This document shows, piece by piece, positions 16,228-25,802 of a DNA stretch of 64,000 bases (position 1 is the stretch's first letter; every line of letters begins with the position of its first letter). This DNA comes from Robertmurraya sp047302285 (GTDB lineage: Bacteria; Bacillota; Bacilli; Bacillales; Cytobacillaceae). The stretch covers positions 2,480,001-2,544,000 of the forward strand of contig NZ_CP154845.1 in the NCBI RefSeq assembly GCF_047302285.1, written 5' to 3'. Under the pieces are notes generated by a model. The model searched no databases, had not been told where the DNA came from, and saw only the letters and a list, made by a program, of their open reading frames with translations. The position numbers were made by a program, and so were the translations under genes.

Positions 16228-17169
16228 TTACTTTCTCATTTTCGGATCTAAAGCATCTCGTAATCCATCTGCTAAAATATTAAAAGCTACCATTATAGCA
16301 ACAATAACGATTGCTGGATACATCATTAAGTAAAAATGATTTCTCATTCCTTGGAACCCATCATTGATAAGTACTCCTAAAGATGCTAACGGCTCTTGCA
16401 AACCGAGACCAATAAAACTCAAAAAAGCTTCCATAAAAATAGCTGAAGGAATCGTAAACATCATATTAATGACAATTAACCCCATCGTATTCGGAATTAA
16501 ATGATGTAAGATCAATCGCCCATTTGATGAACCTAAAGATTTGGATGCTAATACAAACTCTTGGCCCTTTAGTTTAAAGATTTGGGCTCTTACTAATCTA
16601 GCCATATTTACCCAACCGGTGATAACCATTGCTAGTGTAATGGTTAGAATCCCTGGCTTCATAATCATGATCAATAAAATCACGATAACAAGATTCGGTA
16701 TCCCCACTAAAATCTCGATAAAACGCTGGAGGATATTGTCAACCTTTCCCCCTTTTAAAGCAGAGATTGCACCGATTGTAACACCAATTAATAAATCTAA
16801 AAATGCTGCTAAAACAGCAATATATAAGGAGATTCTTGTTCCTTCCCAGATTCTTGTCCATTGATCACGACCAAATTTATCTGTTCCTAACCAATGCTCT
16901 TTACTAGGCTCTTGATACGCAGCCCCATAGTCTGTCTCGTAATACCTGTACTCATTCATAGATGGACCAAAAATGGCTAGCAAAAGTATAATCACTAAAA
17001 CCATTAAACTAATGACAGCTCCTTTGTTTTTTCTCAGCCTTATCCAACTATCTTTAAATGCTGACATGGGTGGACGTTGAATCTTTTCACTATGTTCAAT
17101 TCTTCTCCCTGCTACCTCAAACAAATCAACTGAAAATTCTTCCTCTAACATCGTCTCAATCTTTTTCAT
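16228..17169 (-). CDS. oppC: Oligopeptide ABC transporter permease OppC
   Basis: 313 residues from ATG 17169, placed because AAAGGAGTG lies upstream and the ATG follows the oppB stop by 1 nt; the open frame extends further only by overlapping oppB. It has an N-terminal cytoplasmic stretch, then a DppC/OppC core: a first helix (about 50-70), GTDKFGRDQWTRIWEGTRISL, the EAA loop (RAQIFKLKGQEFVLASKSLGSSN), and LSFIGLGLQEPLASLG. Pairs with OppB. Confidence 0.92.
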   Translation of the reverse strand: MKKIETMLEEEFSVDLFEVAGRRIEHSEKIQRPPMSAFKDSWIRLRKNKGAVISLMVLVIILLLAIFGPSMNEYRYYETDYGAAYQEPSKEHWLGTDKFGRDQWTRIWEGTRISLYIAVLAAFLDLLIGVTIGAISALKGGKVDNILQRFIEILVGIPNLVIVILLIMIMKPGILTITLAMVITGWVNMARLVRAQIFKLKGQEFVLASKSLGSSNGRLILHHLIPNTMGLIVINMMFTIPSAIFMEAFLSFIGLGLQEPLASLGVLINDGFQGMRNHFYLMMYPAIVIVAIMVAFNILADGLRDALDPKMRK

Positions 17170-17170
17170 A

Positions 17171-18109
17171 TCAATCACTCCTTTGCCCTGTAATACGAAT
17201 TCTTGGATCGATAATTCCGTATAAGAGATCGATGACAAGCATAGTAAGGACAAAAAACGCACTGTAGAATAAAGTCAAGCCCATAATAGTTGTATAATCA
17301 TTTACTTTTATCGAATCAACAAACAAGCTTCCAATTCCAGGAACCCCAAATATATTTTCAATGACGAGGGATCCTGTTAATAAACTAACGATAATGGGTC
17401 CCAAAATCGTCACTAAGGGGATAAGAACATTTCGAATTGCATGCTTATAAACAACCTTAAATTGTGATACACCTTTTGCTTTTGCCGTTAACATATAATC
17501 CTGTTGTAATACTTCAAGCATTTCATTCCTCGTAAATCTTGCAATTAAAGCAATGACCATCAGGGATAAAGCAATGGTTGGCATAACTGAACTGGAGTAG
17601 GATTCCCAAAAAGCAACTGGAAGAATTCCTAATTTTAGACCAACATAATATTGAAGGAGGGCTGCGAATACGAAGTTCGGAACCGATACGCCAAGAACAG
17701 CAACCAACATAGTCGAAAGATCCCACATCGTATTATGTCTAAATGCTGCGACGATTCCTAAAATGATTCCAATGGTAAACCCTAAAATGACAGCTTGAAA
17801 ACCTAAGAGTGCTGACGGGCCAATACGTCCAATAATAAGTGAACTAACATCCTGTCCCTTAAAGTAATACGATTCTCCAAGGTCTCCTTGGAACAAACTT
17901 TTCATATAAAGAAAATATTGTTGTGATACTGGTTTATCGAGTCCATACCGTGCGTAAAATTCCAGCCGCTGTTCATCAGACAATGTGGACAATTTTTCCT
18001 CATCAAAAGGAGAACCTGGCATTTGCTTCATTAAGAAAAAGGTAGCAGTTGCGATAATAAATAACGTAATCACAATATTGACAAGCCTCATAAATAAATA
18101 TTTTTTCAC
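17171..18109 (-). CDS. oppB: Oligopeptide ABC transporter permease OppB
   Basis: 312 residues. Family blocks: MPGSPFDEEKLS, YGLDKPVSQQYFLYMKSLFQGDLGESY, the EAA loop (EMLEVLQQDYMLTAKAKGVSQFKVVYKHAIRN) and GVPGIGSLFVDSIKVNDYTTIMG. Six helices. It follows oppA after 122 bp containing a small hairpin, and its stop lies 1 nt before the oppC start. Confidence 0.93.
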   Translation of the reverse strand: MKKYLFMRLVNIVITLFIIATATFFLMKQMPGSPFDEEKLSTLSDEQRLEFYARYGLDKPVSQQYFLYMKSLFQGDLGESYYFKGQDVSSLIIGRIGPSALLGFQAVILGFTIGIILGIVAAFRHNTMWDLSTMLVAVLGVSVPNFVFAALLQYYVGLKLGILPVAFWESYSSSVMPTIALSLMVIALIARFTRNEMLEVLQQDYMLTAKAKGVSQFKVVYKHAIRNVLIPLVTILGPIIVSLLTGSLVIENIFGVPGIGSLFVDSIKVNDYTTIMGLTLFYSAFFVLTMLVIDLLYGIIDPRIRITGQRSD

Positions 18110-18188
18110 GTTAACACCTCCAGATTATGAGGAATTGATCATTCGAATGATTATTTAATATTTTGAAATCATTTTCAAGATCTATATA

Positions 18189-18216
18189 GTAGGGAGAGAA
18201 ATGATATTCTCCCCCT
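18189..18216 (-). other. Intercistronic hairpin between oppA and oppB
   Basis: AGGGAGA...TCTCCCCCT can form a short stem without a T-run. Such hairpins after binding-protein genes usually protect the upstream mRNA end or attenuate the permease genes, giving more binding protein than transporter. Confidence 0.45.
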
Positions 18217-18231
18217 AACTGACGGCCATTG

Positions 18232-19893
18232 TTATTCCTTTGTCGCCCATTTTAAATCAGGTGAAGCTCCATACGGATGTGTCACAATTCCCTTTACATT
18301 TGATTTCTGTAAAAAGGACAATCCATCAAAATAAAGCGGTCCTACTGAGCCATCTTCAAGAATTAATTTTTCAGCGTCAAGTAAATGCTGAATACGAACC
18401 TGATCATCAGCTTCAACTTTCGCAGTGTTCACTAGTTCATCATACTGCGAATTTATGAAGTTCCCTCGGAAGTCTGTGTTTGATGGAGCTTCCCATAAAT
18501 CTAAATAAGTTATAGCATCATTGAAGTCTGCACCCCAACGGTTTACAGCCATTTGATAATCTCCAGCTCTCATCGTTTCAAGACGACCACTGTAAGGTTG
18601 TGTAACAAGACTAATATCAACATCTAAATTCTTTTTATATTCACTTTGCAGAAATGTACCCGTATCCTTCGAAATCGTGTCATCCGCAGTAAGTAATTCG
18701 ATTTGTGGAGTTGTTCCTAACTCCTCAACACCCTTAGCCCAATACTCTTTTGCTTTTTCAATATCAGGCTTAATGACATCACCTTGAAGTTCTCTAAATG
18801 ATTTTCCATCAACACCAGCCATATCAGTAGCAATAAGTCCATATGCTGGTTCAGAGCCGTTATTTAAAATAACATCGGTTAAGATTTGTGGATCGTATGC
18901 TAACTGAAGAGCTTTACGAATATTATCATTATTAAATGGTTCTTTTGCTTCATTAAATTGAATAAAGTAAGTTCTAAATTCTGTTTCTGTTTGAAATTCC
19001 GGACTATCTTTGTAAGCATCAACATCTGCAGAGGCAAGGTATACTTTATCTAAGTCACCGGCTTCATATAAATTTAGAGCCGTACTAGTTTCTTTAATAA
19101 CTTTCATACTCACCTTTACAATTGAAACGTTGTCTTTATCCCAGTACTCTGGATTTTTTTCCATTTCTACACCTTGTGCTTGGTCATAAGATGTTAATAC
19201 ATATGGACCATTGTATAGAATAGAGTCATAGTTTAAGGCAAAATCTCCTGCTTTTTCTTCAACGAATTTCTCATTTAATGGAAAATACGTAACAAAAGCG
19301 GTAAGTCCAACAAAGAATGGTGTTGGTTGTACAAGGTCGACCACTAATGTTTTTTCATCTACTACTTCAATAGAAACTGAATCAGCATCTGCCTCACCTG
19401 CAGCATATTCGGCTCCGCCTTTAATATAATCAGCTAATATAAATGCGTAAGAACCAGCAGTATCAGGATGCATTGCTCGAAGCCAAGAATATTTAAAATC
19501 ATTTGCTGTTACTGGTTCACCATTGCTCCACTTAATTCCATCTTTTAAAGTAAATGTGTAGGTTAATCCATCATCTGATCTTTCATAACTTTCAGCCATC
19601 GCAGGCTGAGGCTCATTATTTTCATCTAAACGGAAAAGACCCTCCATGACGTTATTTAATATACTAAACGAAATTCCATCTGTTGTTTTGACTTGGTTTA
19701 AATCTGGGATGTCGTTGTCCAGACTTATTTTTAAAATATTATCAGTAGTACTTTCTCCGCTTTCTTGAGCATTATTTCCCTCATCTGTTTTGTTAGTTGG
19801 TTCAGATGAGCTCCCACTGAAATTACATCCACCTAGAAAAACAACAAAACCTAGGAACATGAGAACCAACATTTTACTCCATTCTTTTCTCAT
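18232..19893 (-). CDS. Oligopeptide-binding lipoprotein OppA/DppE family
   Basis: 553 residues, a family 5 solute-binding protein. It has a signal peptide with lipobox FLGGC (Cys about 23), a Ser/Glu-rich linker, then SLDNDIPDLNQVKTTDGISF, the classic YTFTLKDGIKWSNGEPVTANDFKYSW block and PDLKWATKE at the end. It captures oligopeptides at the cell surface for OppBC/DF. First gene of the operon, with a perfect -24/-12 sigma-54 promoter 40-60 bp upstream, so it depends on the RpoN-type sigma factor and probably on the activator encoded at 21804-23885. Confidence 0.93.
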   Translation of the reverse strand: MRKEWSKMLVLMFLGFVVFLGGCNFSGSSSEPTNKTDEGNNAQESGESTTDNILKISLDNDIPDLNQVKTTDGISFSILNNVMEGLFRLDENNEPQPAMAESYERSDDGLTYTFTLKDGIKWSNGEPVTANDFKYSWLRAMHPDTAGSYAFILADYIKGGAEYAAGEADADSVSIEVVDEKTLVVDLVQPTPFFVGLTAFVTYFPLNEKFVEEKAGDFALNYDSILYNGPYVLTSYDQAQGVEMEKNPEYWDKDNVSIVKVSMKVIKETSTALNLYEAGDLDKVYLASADVDAYKDSPEFQTETEFRTYFIQFNEAKEPFNNDNIRKALQLAYDPQILTDVILNNGSEPAYGLIATDMAGVDGKSFRELQGDVIKPDIEKAKEYWAKGVEELGTTPQIELLTADDTISKDTGTFLQSEYKKNLDVDISLVTQPYSGRLETMRAGDYQMAVNRWGADFNDAITYLDLWEAPSNTDFRGNFINSQYDELVNTAKVEADDQVRIQHLLDAEKLILEDGSVGPLYFDGLSFLQKSNVKGIVTHPYGASPDLKWATKE

Positions 19894-19932
19894 TCATTTC
19901 TACCTCCATCTATTTTTTGTAACAATTATTTT

Positions 19933-19952
19933 AATTGCAAGTATTGTGCCAA
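19933..19952 (-). promoter_or_regulatory. Sigma-54 (-24/-12) promoter of the opp operon
   Basis: On the minus strand it reads TTGGCACAATACTTGCAATT: TGGCAC, 5 nt, TTGCA, with the invariant GG and GC exactly 10 nt apart. This is a full consensus match for SigL/RpoN. Confidence 0.85.
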
Positions 19953-20232
19953 TATTACGTAAATATTATATTTTTGTAAAAAACAACTGTTATTTACAGA
20001 GCTTTGATTTCTGATAAAACAGTATACATTCTTTCTTTCTATTAAATGAAAGCAATTTTTTTATAAATATATTCATTCAGTTCTTTTTTCCAACTATACA
20101 ATGACAAAATTCGTGAAAATTCTAAAAATAATCTAATTATATGGGTAACCACATTAACCAATTAATACATAAATCAGTGATAATAGGTTGTTTGTGAATT
20201 AAAAAATTCAAGATAATCGTCATGAAAGCATT

Positions 20233-20249
20233 TGGTATATATCTTGCAT
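20233..20249 (+). promoter_or_regulatory. Sigma-54 (-24/-12) promoter of pepV
   Basis: TTGGTATATATCTTGCAT keeps GG-N10-GC with a perfect TTGCAT -12 and a weaker -24 (TGGTAT for TGGCAC). It is 29 bp before the TTG start, divergent from the oppA sigma-54 promoter. Confidence 0.7.
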
Positions 20250-20277
20250 GTACAATTTTATAGAAGGAGGGATTTAT

Positions 20278-21675
20278 TTGAATTGGAGAGCAAAAATCAT
20301 AGAAAATGAAGATTTGCTACTAGAAGATTTATCAAAATTATTATCGATTAAAAGTGTCAAAGATTTATCATCAAAATCGGATTTAGCTCCTATGGGAGAA
20401 AATATTAAAGAGGCACTAGAGTTCATGCTTCAACTAGCAGAAAAAGATGGTTTTCGGACGAAAAATATGGATGGTTTTGTTGGTTATGCTGAGATTGGAC
20501 CTGAAAATGCTTCTCAATATATCGCGGTTCTATGTCATCTTGATGTTGTTCCTGCAACTGGAAACTGGGAATCAGACCCATTTAAACCAGTAATAAAAGA
20601 TGGAAAACTTTTTGCTAGGGGCGCCATTGATGATAAGGGACCGACATTGGCTGCTTATTATGCCATCAAAATGATTAAAGAAAGTAGGCTACCTTTGAAG
20701 CATCGTGTCAGAATTATTTTTGGAACAGACGAAGAAAGTGGTATGTCTTGTATGAAGAAATATGTGAAGCTTGAACCCCCTGCATTAACCGGATTTGCAC
20801 CAGATGCAATGTTTCCCATCATTCATGCAGAAAAAGGACAAATTAATGTCCTACTTCGGTTAAAAGATATAAAGGATTCCAATGATAAATATCAATTACA
20901 TTCCTTTTACTCAGGTGAAAAAGGGAATATGGTTCCTGATCATGCTGAAGCATCAATTGGAGGAAATAATTTAGATGAATTAACCGATAGTTTTACGGAG
21001 TATTGCCTTAAGGAAAACATAACATTCTCTACTGATAGATCGTCACATTCCCTTCTATTAAAGGTAAAAGGGAAATCAGCTCATGGAATGGAGCCTAATA
21101 ATGGAATCAACGCAGGTACTAAACTAGCTTCCTTTTTAGTGAACGTAGTCCCTAAAAACCCCTTTATTCAATTTATATCAGAACGAATTGCAGAAGATCC
21201 TTTTGGTGAGAAGCTTGGTATTAATTTTTCGGATGAAGTAACTGGACCATTAACTGTTAATGCAGGCATTTTTCGTTACTCAGCTAAAGATGAAGCACAC
21301 CTATCATTAAATATTCGCTGTCCAGTTGAAACACCTTATTTACGGACAATTGAGAGAATTACTGAAGCAATTACAGACTACAATTTAGAAATCGAAGAAG
21401 TAAGAGAGAAAAAACCTCATTATGTTGATAAGGACGAGCCAATTATCAAAATATTACAAGAGGCATATGAATTAGAAACTGGTGAAAAAGCAAATCTTCT
21501 CACAACTGGAGGAGCTACCTATGCTCGATTTATTGAAAACGGAGTTGCATATGGAGCTGTCTTCCCAGGAAAGAAAAATACCGCCCATCAAATCGATGAA
21601 TATATTGAAATTAATGATTTGATGAAAGCAACTGTCATTTATGCAAAAGCGATACATCAATTAGCAAATATTTAA
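20278..21675 (+). CDS. pepV: Dipeptidase PepV, M20 metallopeptidase
   Basis: 465 residues. Zinc-site blocks of the M20 family: CHLDVVPATGNWESDPF (His/Asp), GRGAIDDKGP-type segment ARGAIDDKGPTLAAYYA, GTDEESGM (catalytic Glu pair), and a C-terminal TGGATYARF plus NTAHQIDEYI (last His ligand). A lid domain lies about 190-300. Cytoplasmic, hydrolysing dipeptides. The start is TTG at 20278 (MNWRAKII), since AGAAGGAGGG is 7 nt upstream; the open frame to 20248 would put that site inside the gene. Divergent from opp, and with a sigma-54 promoter of its own, it completes an import-and-hydrolyse unit. Confidence 0.9.
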   Translation: MNWRAKIIENEDLLLEDLSKLLSIKSVKDLSSKSDLAPMGENIKEALEFMLQLAEKDGFRTKNMDGFVGYAEIGPENASQYIAVLCHLDVVPATGNWESDPFKPVIKDGKLFARGAIDDKGPTLAAYYAIKMIKESRLPLKHRVRIIFGTDEESGMSCMKKYVKLEPPALTGFAPDAMFPIIHAEKGQINVLLRLKDIKDSNDKYQLHSFYSGEKGNMVPDHAEASIGGNNLDELTDSFTEYCLKENITFSTDRSSHSLLLKVKGKSAHGMEPNNGINAGTKLASFLVNVVPKNPFIQFISERIAEDPFGEKLGINFSDEVTGPLTVNAGIFRYSAKDEAHLSLNIRCPVETPYLRTIERITEAITDYNLEIEEVREKKPHYVDKDEPIIKILQEAYELETGEKANLLTTGGATYARFIENGVAYGAVFPGKKNTAHQIDEYIEINDLMKATVIYAKAIHQLANI

Positions 21676-21687
21676 CACCTCATACTG

Positions 21688-21735
21688 GTCAGCTTCCCGT
21701 TTTTCTTTTAATTTTAGGAGAAGCTGACTGTTTTG
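21688..21735. terminator. Terminator of pepV
   Basis: GTCAGCTTC and GAAGCTGAC form a 9-bp stem with a long T-rich loop, then TGTTTTG. It lies between the convergent pepV and the activator gene. The T-tract is modest. Confidence 0.6.
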
Positions 21736-21803
21736 ATCTGTCTCAAATAACTCTCGTAGATCAATCTGTTTGTCGATTGTTCAGGAACTTTCTTGCCCTA
21801 TTA

Positions 21804-23885
21804 TTATAGAAAAGTTTCGTTCCCTTCAATAAATTTCGTTCCTTTATCAGTTATTTGACTTCCACCGCGTCCTCTTTGAGTTATAATCAAGCCATAATCA
21901 TGCAAAATCTTCAATCGATAACGTAATTGTTGCTCCGAAAACACATACCCTTCCTCTAATAAATGATTTAGCAAAGAAATGCGTCCAGCAGACATCACAT
22001 GAGTTTCGTTTAAATATTTTAGTATCATTAAAACTTCTTGAATAAAACCTTTTTCGATTAATTCGTTTTTTATCGTTTCCAATTCTCTGTTATTTTCAAT
22101 AGAATCGAAAGTTACTAGTCCATCATCGTTAATAGGGAGCTCCTCTTTATATACTTTTTCTCCACTTATATGAGCGACATATTCAACCACATTTCGAAGT
22201 TCACGAACATTTCCAGGCCAATAATAATTTTCACAGTGAGTTAGTGCTTCCTTTGTAAACACAAACGGCTCTCTTCCAAGCTTTTCTTGAAATTCCTTTG
22301 AGAATAAATGAATTAGAAGAGAAATATCTTTTTTTCTTTCTCTAAGTGGCAAAAGCTTTAGTGGCAGGACATTAAGTCGATAATAAAGGTCTTCACGAAA
22401 AAGACCTTCTTCTATAAGTTTCTTTAAATTCTTATTCGTAGCAGCGATTACTCTAACATCAAGAGGAATTATCATATCGCCACCAACTCTCATAATTTGT
22501 CTTTCTTGAAGGACTCGTAGTAATCGATTTTGAATGACAGGTGCCGCATCCCCTATTTCATCTAAGAAAATACTGCCAAGATGAGCTTGCTCAAATAATC
22601 CAATATGTCCTCTTTTGCGAGCACCAGTAAAGGAACCCGGTTCATAGCCAAACAACTCACTCTCCATTAAACTTTCGGAAATAGCCGCAAAATTGACACC
22701 CACAAACGTTTCGTATTTTCTTGGAGATGCTTGATGAATTGCCTGCGCAAGAACCTCTTTTCCTGTCCCTGTTTCACCTAATATCAAGATCGTTGAATCA
22801 CTTTTTGCTAGTCTACCTGCAACCTTTATCATTTCTAATACTGGAACACTTGCCGTTTTAATATCATCAAAACGGTATCTTGCCATACTATTTTTTTGCT
22901 TAGCCTTAAAACGGAAATCATGTTCGATTTTTTGATAGTCCCTTGCTTCACGAAAAATAATTAGTGTTGAATAGATTTGATCATCAACCATAATTCTTTT
23001 CTTTCTCATGTAAAAAGTAATATCATTAATTTCAACAAAGTTTTCCTGTCCAACTGACAGATTTTTTATCGCCTGATAATAAAGTGGATTCATAATATTA
23101 ATATTTTGCTTCTGCACTTGTGAAGATAGATTCAAATAGTCCATCGCTGCTTTATTTAATACTTCAATCTCATTTTCATTATTATAAACCAACACAGCAT
23201 CATCAATATTTTGAACAATGCTGTCTAGACTTTTCCGCAGAAGAGTCGAACGAAATATTTCATTGCTTAACTCTTTAGAAAAGTGGATTACTGACTGCAT
23301 AAATCTAGCTGAAAGGTGAGCTTTAGCTGAAAAAGGAGATATTCGAAAAAAGTTAAATATTTCAATAAGCGTAGAAATATCAACTAATCTACTTCCAATA
23401 TTAATCGTTTTCGTTACAGTTTTAGGAACAAATTGTGGTTCACCAGGTGTAATGGCAATACTAATACTTTCATCTGCTCTTTTTTGTGGATAATACGGAA
23501 CAAGATCAAGTTCAATCCCAGTCTCTTCTAAAATACTTATCGTCTCTTCAGCTGACTGTTTTAAATCGCTTACTAAGTACGCTCTTGTTCCTTTAGGAAT
23601 CTCTAGTATTTCTCGTAAATTCGCATAATTAATGGTTCTTGTTGTAATGATATACGGTGTTTCTTCATCGAGATATGGCTTAACCATTGTGTAAACAATT
23701 TCACTGGAAACAAGCACAAGCGAATTTCTTTTGATAATTGAGGTTTCTAACTGATCAACCGTAGCACCTTCAAAGTCAAAATGCTCCATTAATCCTATCT
23801 CATTTAATTGTTTTAATAGTGTATGTAATGTATTTTTCATATAAGAAACAACTACTATACTTCTCTTTTCAGACAAACCCTTCAC
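21804..23885 (-). CDS. Sigma-54-dependent transcriptional activator
   Basis: 693 residues. N-terminal sensory region (about 5-190), resembling the PrpR_N ligand-binding fold (VVVSYMKNT, then VLVSSEIV and TRAYLVSD). A PAS-like segment follows (about 215-325: NIDDAVLVYNNENEIEVLN). The AAA+ domain spans about 340-580: Walker A GETGTGKE, the sigma-54 loop as GSFTGA rather than GAFTGA, Walker B GSIFLDEIGD, and R-fingers in the VRVIAATN/REDLYYRLNVLPL region. The C-terminus (about 630-690) looks like a winged helix (LRYRLKILHDYGLI, then GRGGSQITDKG) rather than a Fis-type helix-turn-helix. Start GTG 23885; TTG 23876 fits GAGGTGAAGGG. It probably activates oppA and pepV. Confidence 0.88.
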   Translation of the reverse strand: MKGLSEKRSIVVVSYMKNTLHTLLKQLNEIGLMEHFDFEGATVDQLETSIIKRNSLVLVSSEIVYTMVKPYLDEETPYIITTRTINYANLREILEIPKGTRAYLVSDLKQSAEETISILEETGIELDLVPYYPQKRADESISIAITPGEPQFVPKTVTKTINIGSRLVDISTLIEIFNFFRISPFSAKAHLSARFMQSVIHFSKELSNEIFRSTLLRKSLDSIVQNIDDAVLVYNNENEIEVLNKAAMDYLNLSSQVQKQNINIMNPLYYQAIKNLSVGQENFVEINDITFYMRKKRIMVDDQIYSTLIIFREARDYQKIEHDFRFKAKQKNSMARYRFDDIKTASVPVLEMIKVAGRLAKSDSTILILGETGTGKEVLAQAIHQASPRKYETFVGVNFAAISESLMESELFGYEPGSFTGARKRGHIGLFEQAHLGSIFLDEIGDAAPVIQNRLLRVLQERQIMRVGGDMIIPLDVRVIAATNKNLKKLIEEGLFREDLYYRLNVLPLKLLPLRERKKDISLLIHLFSKEFQEKLGREPFVFTKEALTHCENYYWPGNVRELRNVVEYVAHISGEKVYKEELPINDDGLVTFDSIENNRELETIKNELIEKGFIQEVLMILKYLNETHVMSAGRISLLNHLLEEGYVFSEQQLRYRLKILHDYGLIITQRGRGGSQITDKGTKFIEGNETFL

Positions 23886-24210
23886 CTCGTTACTTTACAT
23901 TAAGCTGAAACATTTTAAATAGATTGTTCAACATAAATTTGCTAGAATGAAATTTTTAAGTAAAGATCCTTAAGCACCTAAACCCTAAAAGATTCTTGTG
24001 ATTATTAATTTAATCCTCTTTTCTTTAAAAATAAATTCTATCTTTTTCAACCGGACAAAGAATTTCTCCGTATATGCAATACTTTCTCTCGCCAGGAGGG
24101 CTTTTCCTCCTTCATTTTTATATTAAAAAGAAGAATGGGGAAATTTCAGTCAATTAGCACTCACCTATTAAATTTATCTGAACATCACTTAGTGGCAAAG
24201 ATAACAAAAT
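23886..24210. other. Intergenic upstream of the activator gene
   Basis: AT-rich, about 325 bp. It must hold the activator's promoter on the minus strand, which I could not place. A small AGGAGG...CCTCCT hairpin with a following T-run (about 24094-24120) has no gene it obviously serves. No open frame with a ribosome binding site seen. Confidence 0.4.
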
Positions 24211-24250
24211 AAAAAGACAGAAAGCCGTCTTTAAATACTTCCTGTCTTTT
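24211..24250 (-). terminator. Terminator of mqo
   Basis: AAAAGACAG...CTGTCTTTT (arms at 24212-24220 and 24242-24250), followed by T on the minus strand, 20 bp past the mqo stop. Confidence 0.75.
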
Positions 24251-24269
24251 CTCTTATTTTTAATGGCTG

Positions 24270-25802
24270 TCAAACTTCCTGCAGCTCTCGGTCTTCAATT
24301 TTTATTTTTAGCTCTTTCTTTTCCACTAATCCTAGAGCTTCCGTCGTTGAATCATGAATCTCTTGTAGCAATCTCGCATCCTCTACTAATAACTTTCCAT
24401 AGGATGGAATCATTTCCTTGATTTTTTCGTCCCATCTATCTTTAAAATCAGGAAAACATTTCGTGATGACTTCAAGCATAACATGAACAGCTGTAGATGC
24501 ACCTGGAGAAGCACCTAAAAGAGCCGCAATAGATCCGTCTTTAGCATGGATGACCTCTGTACCAAATTGTAGAGTCCCTTTGCCGCCAGCTTCTGTTTCT
24601 TTAATTACTTGTACACGTTGACCTGCAACGATTAGATCCCAGTCTTCAGATTTTGCATTCGGGATAAATTCACGTAGTTCTTCCATCCGCTGCTCTTTCG
24701 TTAACAGCACTTGCTGAATTAAATACTTAGTCAAAGGAATTTCTTTCATTCCAGCAGCAAGCATTGTTATAAGATTATTGGGTTTAATCGAAGTAATTAA
24801 ATCAAACACGGAACCTGTTTTTAAGAACTTTGGTGAGAAACCGGCAAATGGTCCAAATAGCAATGATTTCTTATTATCGATAAAGCGTGTGTCTAAATGA
24901 GGAACAGACATTGGCGGAGCACCGACCTTTGCCTTCCCATACACCTTTGCATGATGTTTTTCAACCACCTCTGGGTTATGACAAACCATAAATAATCCGC
25001 TTACAGGAAATCCACCTATTCCTTTTCCTTCTGGAATCCCAGATTTCTGTAATAAATGAAGGCTTCCTCCCCCACCACCGATGAAAACAAAGTTGGCAAT
25101 ATGATGTTCAACAGAGCCTTTCTCATCATTTCTTACTATCAAATCCCACTTGCCATCACTCGTACGATTGATGTCTTTCACAGTATGATGATAGTTTAAT
25201 TGGACGTTTTGATTCTTTAAATGGTCAAACAGTATTCGCGTTAAAGCACCGAAGTTAACATCCGTGCCTGAATCGATTTTCGTTGCCGCAATTGGTTCAT
25301 TTATTTCACGCTCTTCCATGATAACTGGAACCCAACTTTTAAGTTTCTCAGGATCCTCTGAAAATTCCATCCCTTGGAAAAGAGGTTGGTTTGATAGCGC
25401 TTCAAAACGTTTTTGTAAAAATGAAACGTTTTCTTCCCCTTGCACAAAACTCATATGGGGTAATGCTCGGATGAAGTCTTTCGGATTATGTATTAACCCC
25501 TTTTTGACGAGGTACGTCCAAAACTGCATGGAAATTCTAAATTGTTCATTAATCTTAATCGCTTTGCTGATATCAATGGTGCCATCAGGCTTTTCAACTG
25601 TGTAGTTTAATTCACATAATGCGGCATGGCCAGTCCCTGCATTATTCCATTCATTAGAGCTTTCCTCGCCTGCTGCTGCAAGCTTTTCAAATACGGTAAT
25701 GTTCCACTCTGGTGCTAATTCTTTTAAAATGGTTCCCAGTGTTGCACTCATAATTCCAGCACCAATTAAGATCACGTCTGTTTTCTTTTCTCCGTAGCTC
25801 AT
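24270..25802 (-). CDS. mqo: Malate:quinone oxidoreductase
   Basis: 510 residues from the ATG at 25802 (AGGAG 9 nt upstream); the frame continues to 25853 without a better start. It has an FAD-binding dinucleotide fold at the N-terminus (DVILIGAGIMSATLGTILKEL), then WNNAGTGHAALCELNYT, the mqo hallmark, IDSGTDVNFGALTRIL, FIGGGGGSLHLLQKSGIPEG, GQRVQVIKETEAGGKGTLQFGTE, and LLGASPGASTAVHVMLEV. A peripheral membrane enzyme oxidising malate to oxaloacetate with electrons to menaquinone; an alternative to NAD-malate dehydrogenase. A cre-like site lies about 185 bp upstream. Confidence 0.95.
   Translation of the reverse strand: MSYGEKKTDVILIGAGIMSATLGTILKELAPEWNITVFEKLAAAGEESSNEWNNAGTGHAALCELNYTVEKPDGTIDISKAIKINEQFRISMQFWTYLVKKGLIHNPKDFIRALPHMSFVQGEENVSFLQKRFEALSNQPLFQGMEFSEDPEKLKSWVPVIMEEREINEPIAATKIDSGTDVNFGALTRILFDHLKNQNVQLNYHHTVKDINRTSDGKWDLIVRNDEKGSVEHHIANFVFIGGGGGSLHLLQKSGIPEGKGIGGFPVSGLFMVCHNPEVVEKHHAKVYGKAKVGAPPMSVPHLDTRFIDNKKSLLFGPFAGFSPKFLKTGSVFDLITSIKPNNLITMLAAGMKEIPLTKYLIQQVLLTKEQRMEELREFIPNAKSEDWDLIVAGQRVQVIKETEAGGKGTLQFGTEVIHAKDGSIAALLGASPGASTAVHVMLEVITKCFPDFKDRWDEKIKEMIPSYGKLLVEDARLLQEIHDSTTEALGLVEKKELKIKIEDRELQEV

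Larger units (their letters stand above)
19894..20277. other. Divergent control region of oppA and pepV
   Basis: 384 bp between two divergent genes, with a sigma-54 promoter near each end (19933-19952 minus, 20233-20249 plus). The middle should hold the activator's enhancer sites. Candidates are the direct repeat TAACCACATTAACCA (about 20143-20160) and the inverted repeat GAATTAAAAAATTC (about 20196-20210). No gene seen. Confidence 0.5.

Noticed and set aside
24094..24120. Terminator at the AGGAGG...CCTCCT hairpin
   Set aside because: No plus-strand gene precedes it within range, and on the minus strand it has no T-run, so its role is not supported.
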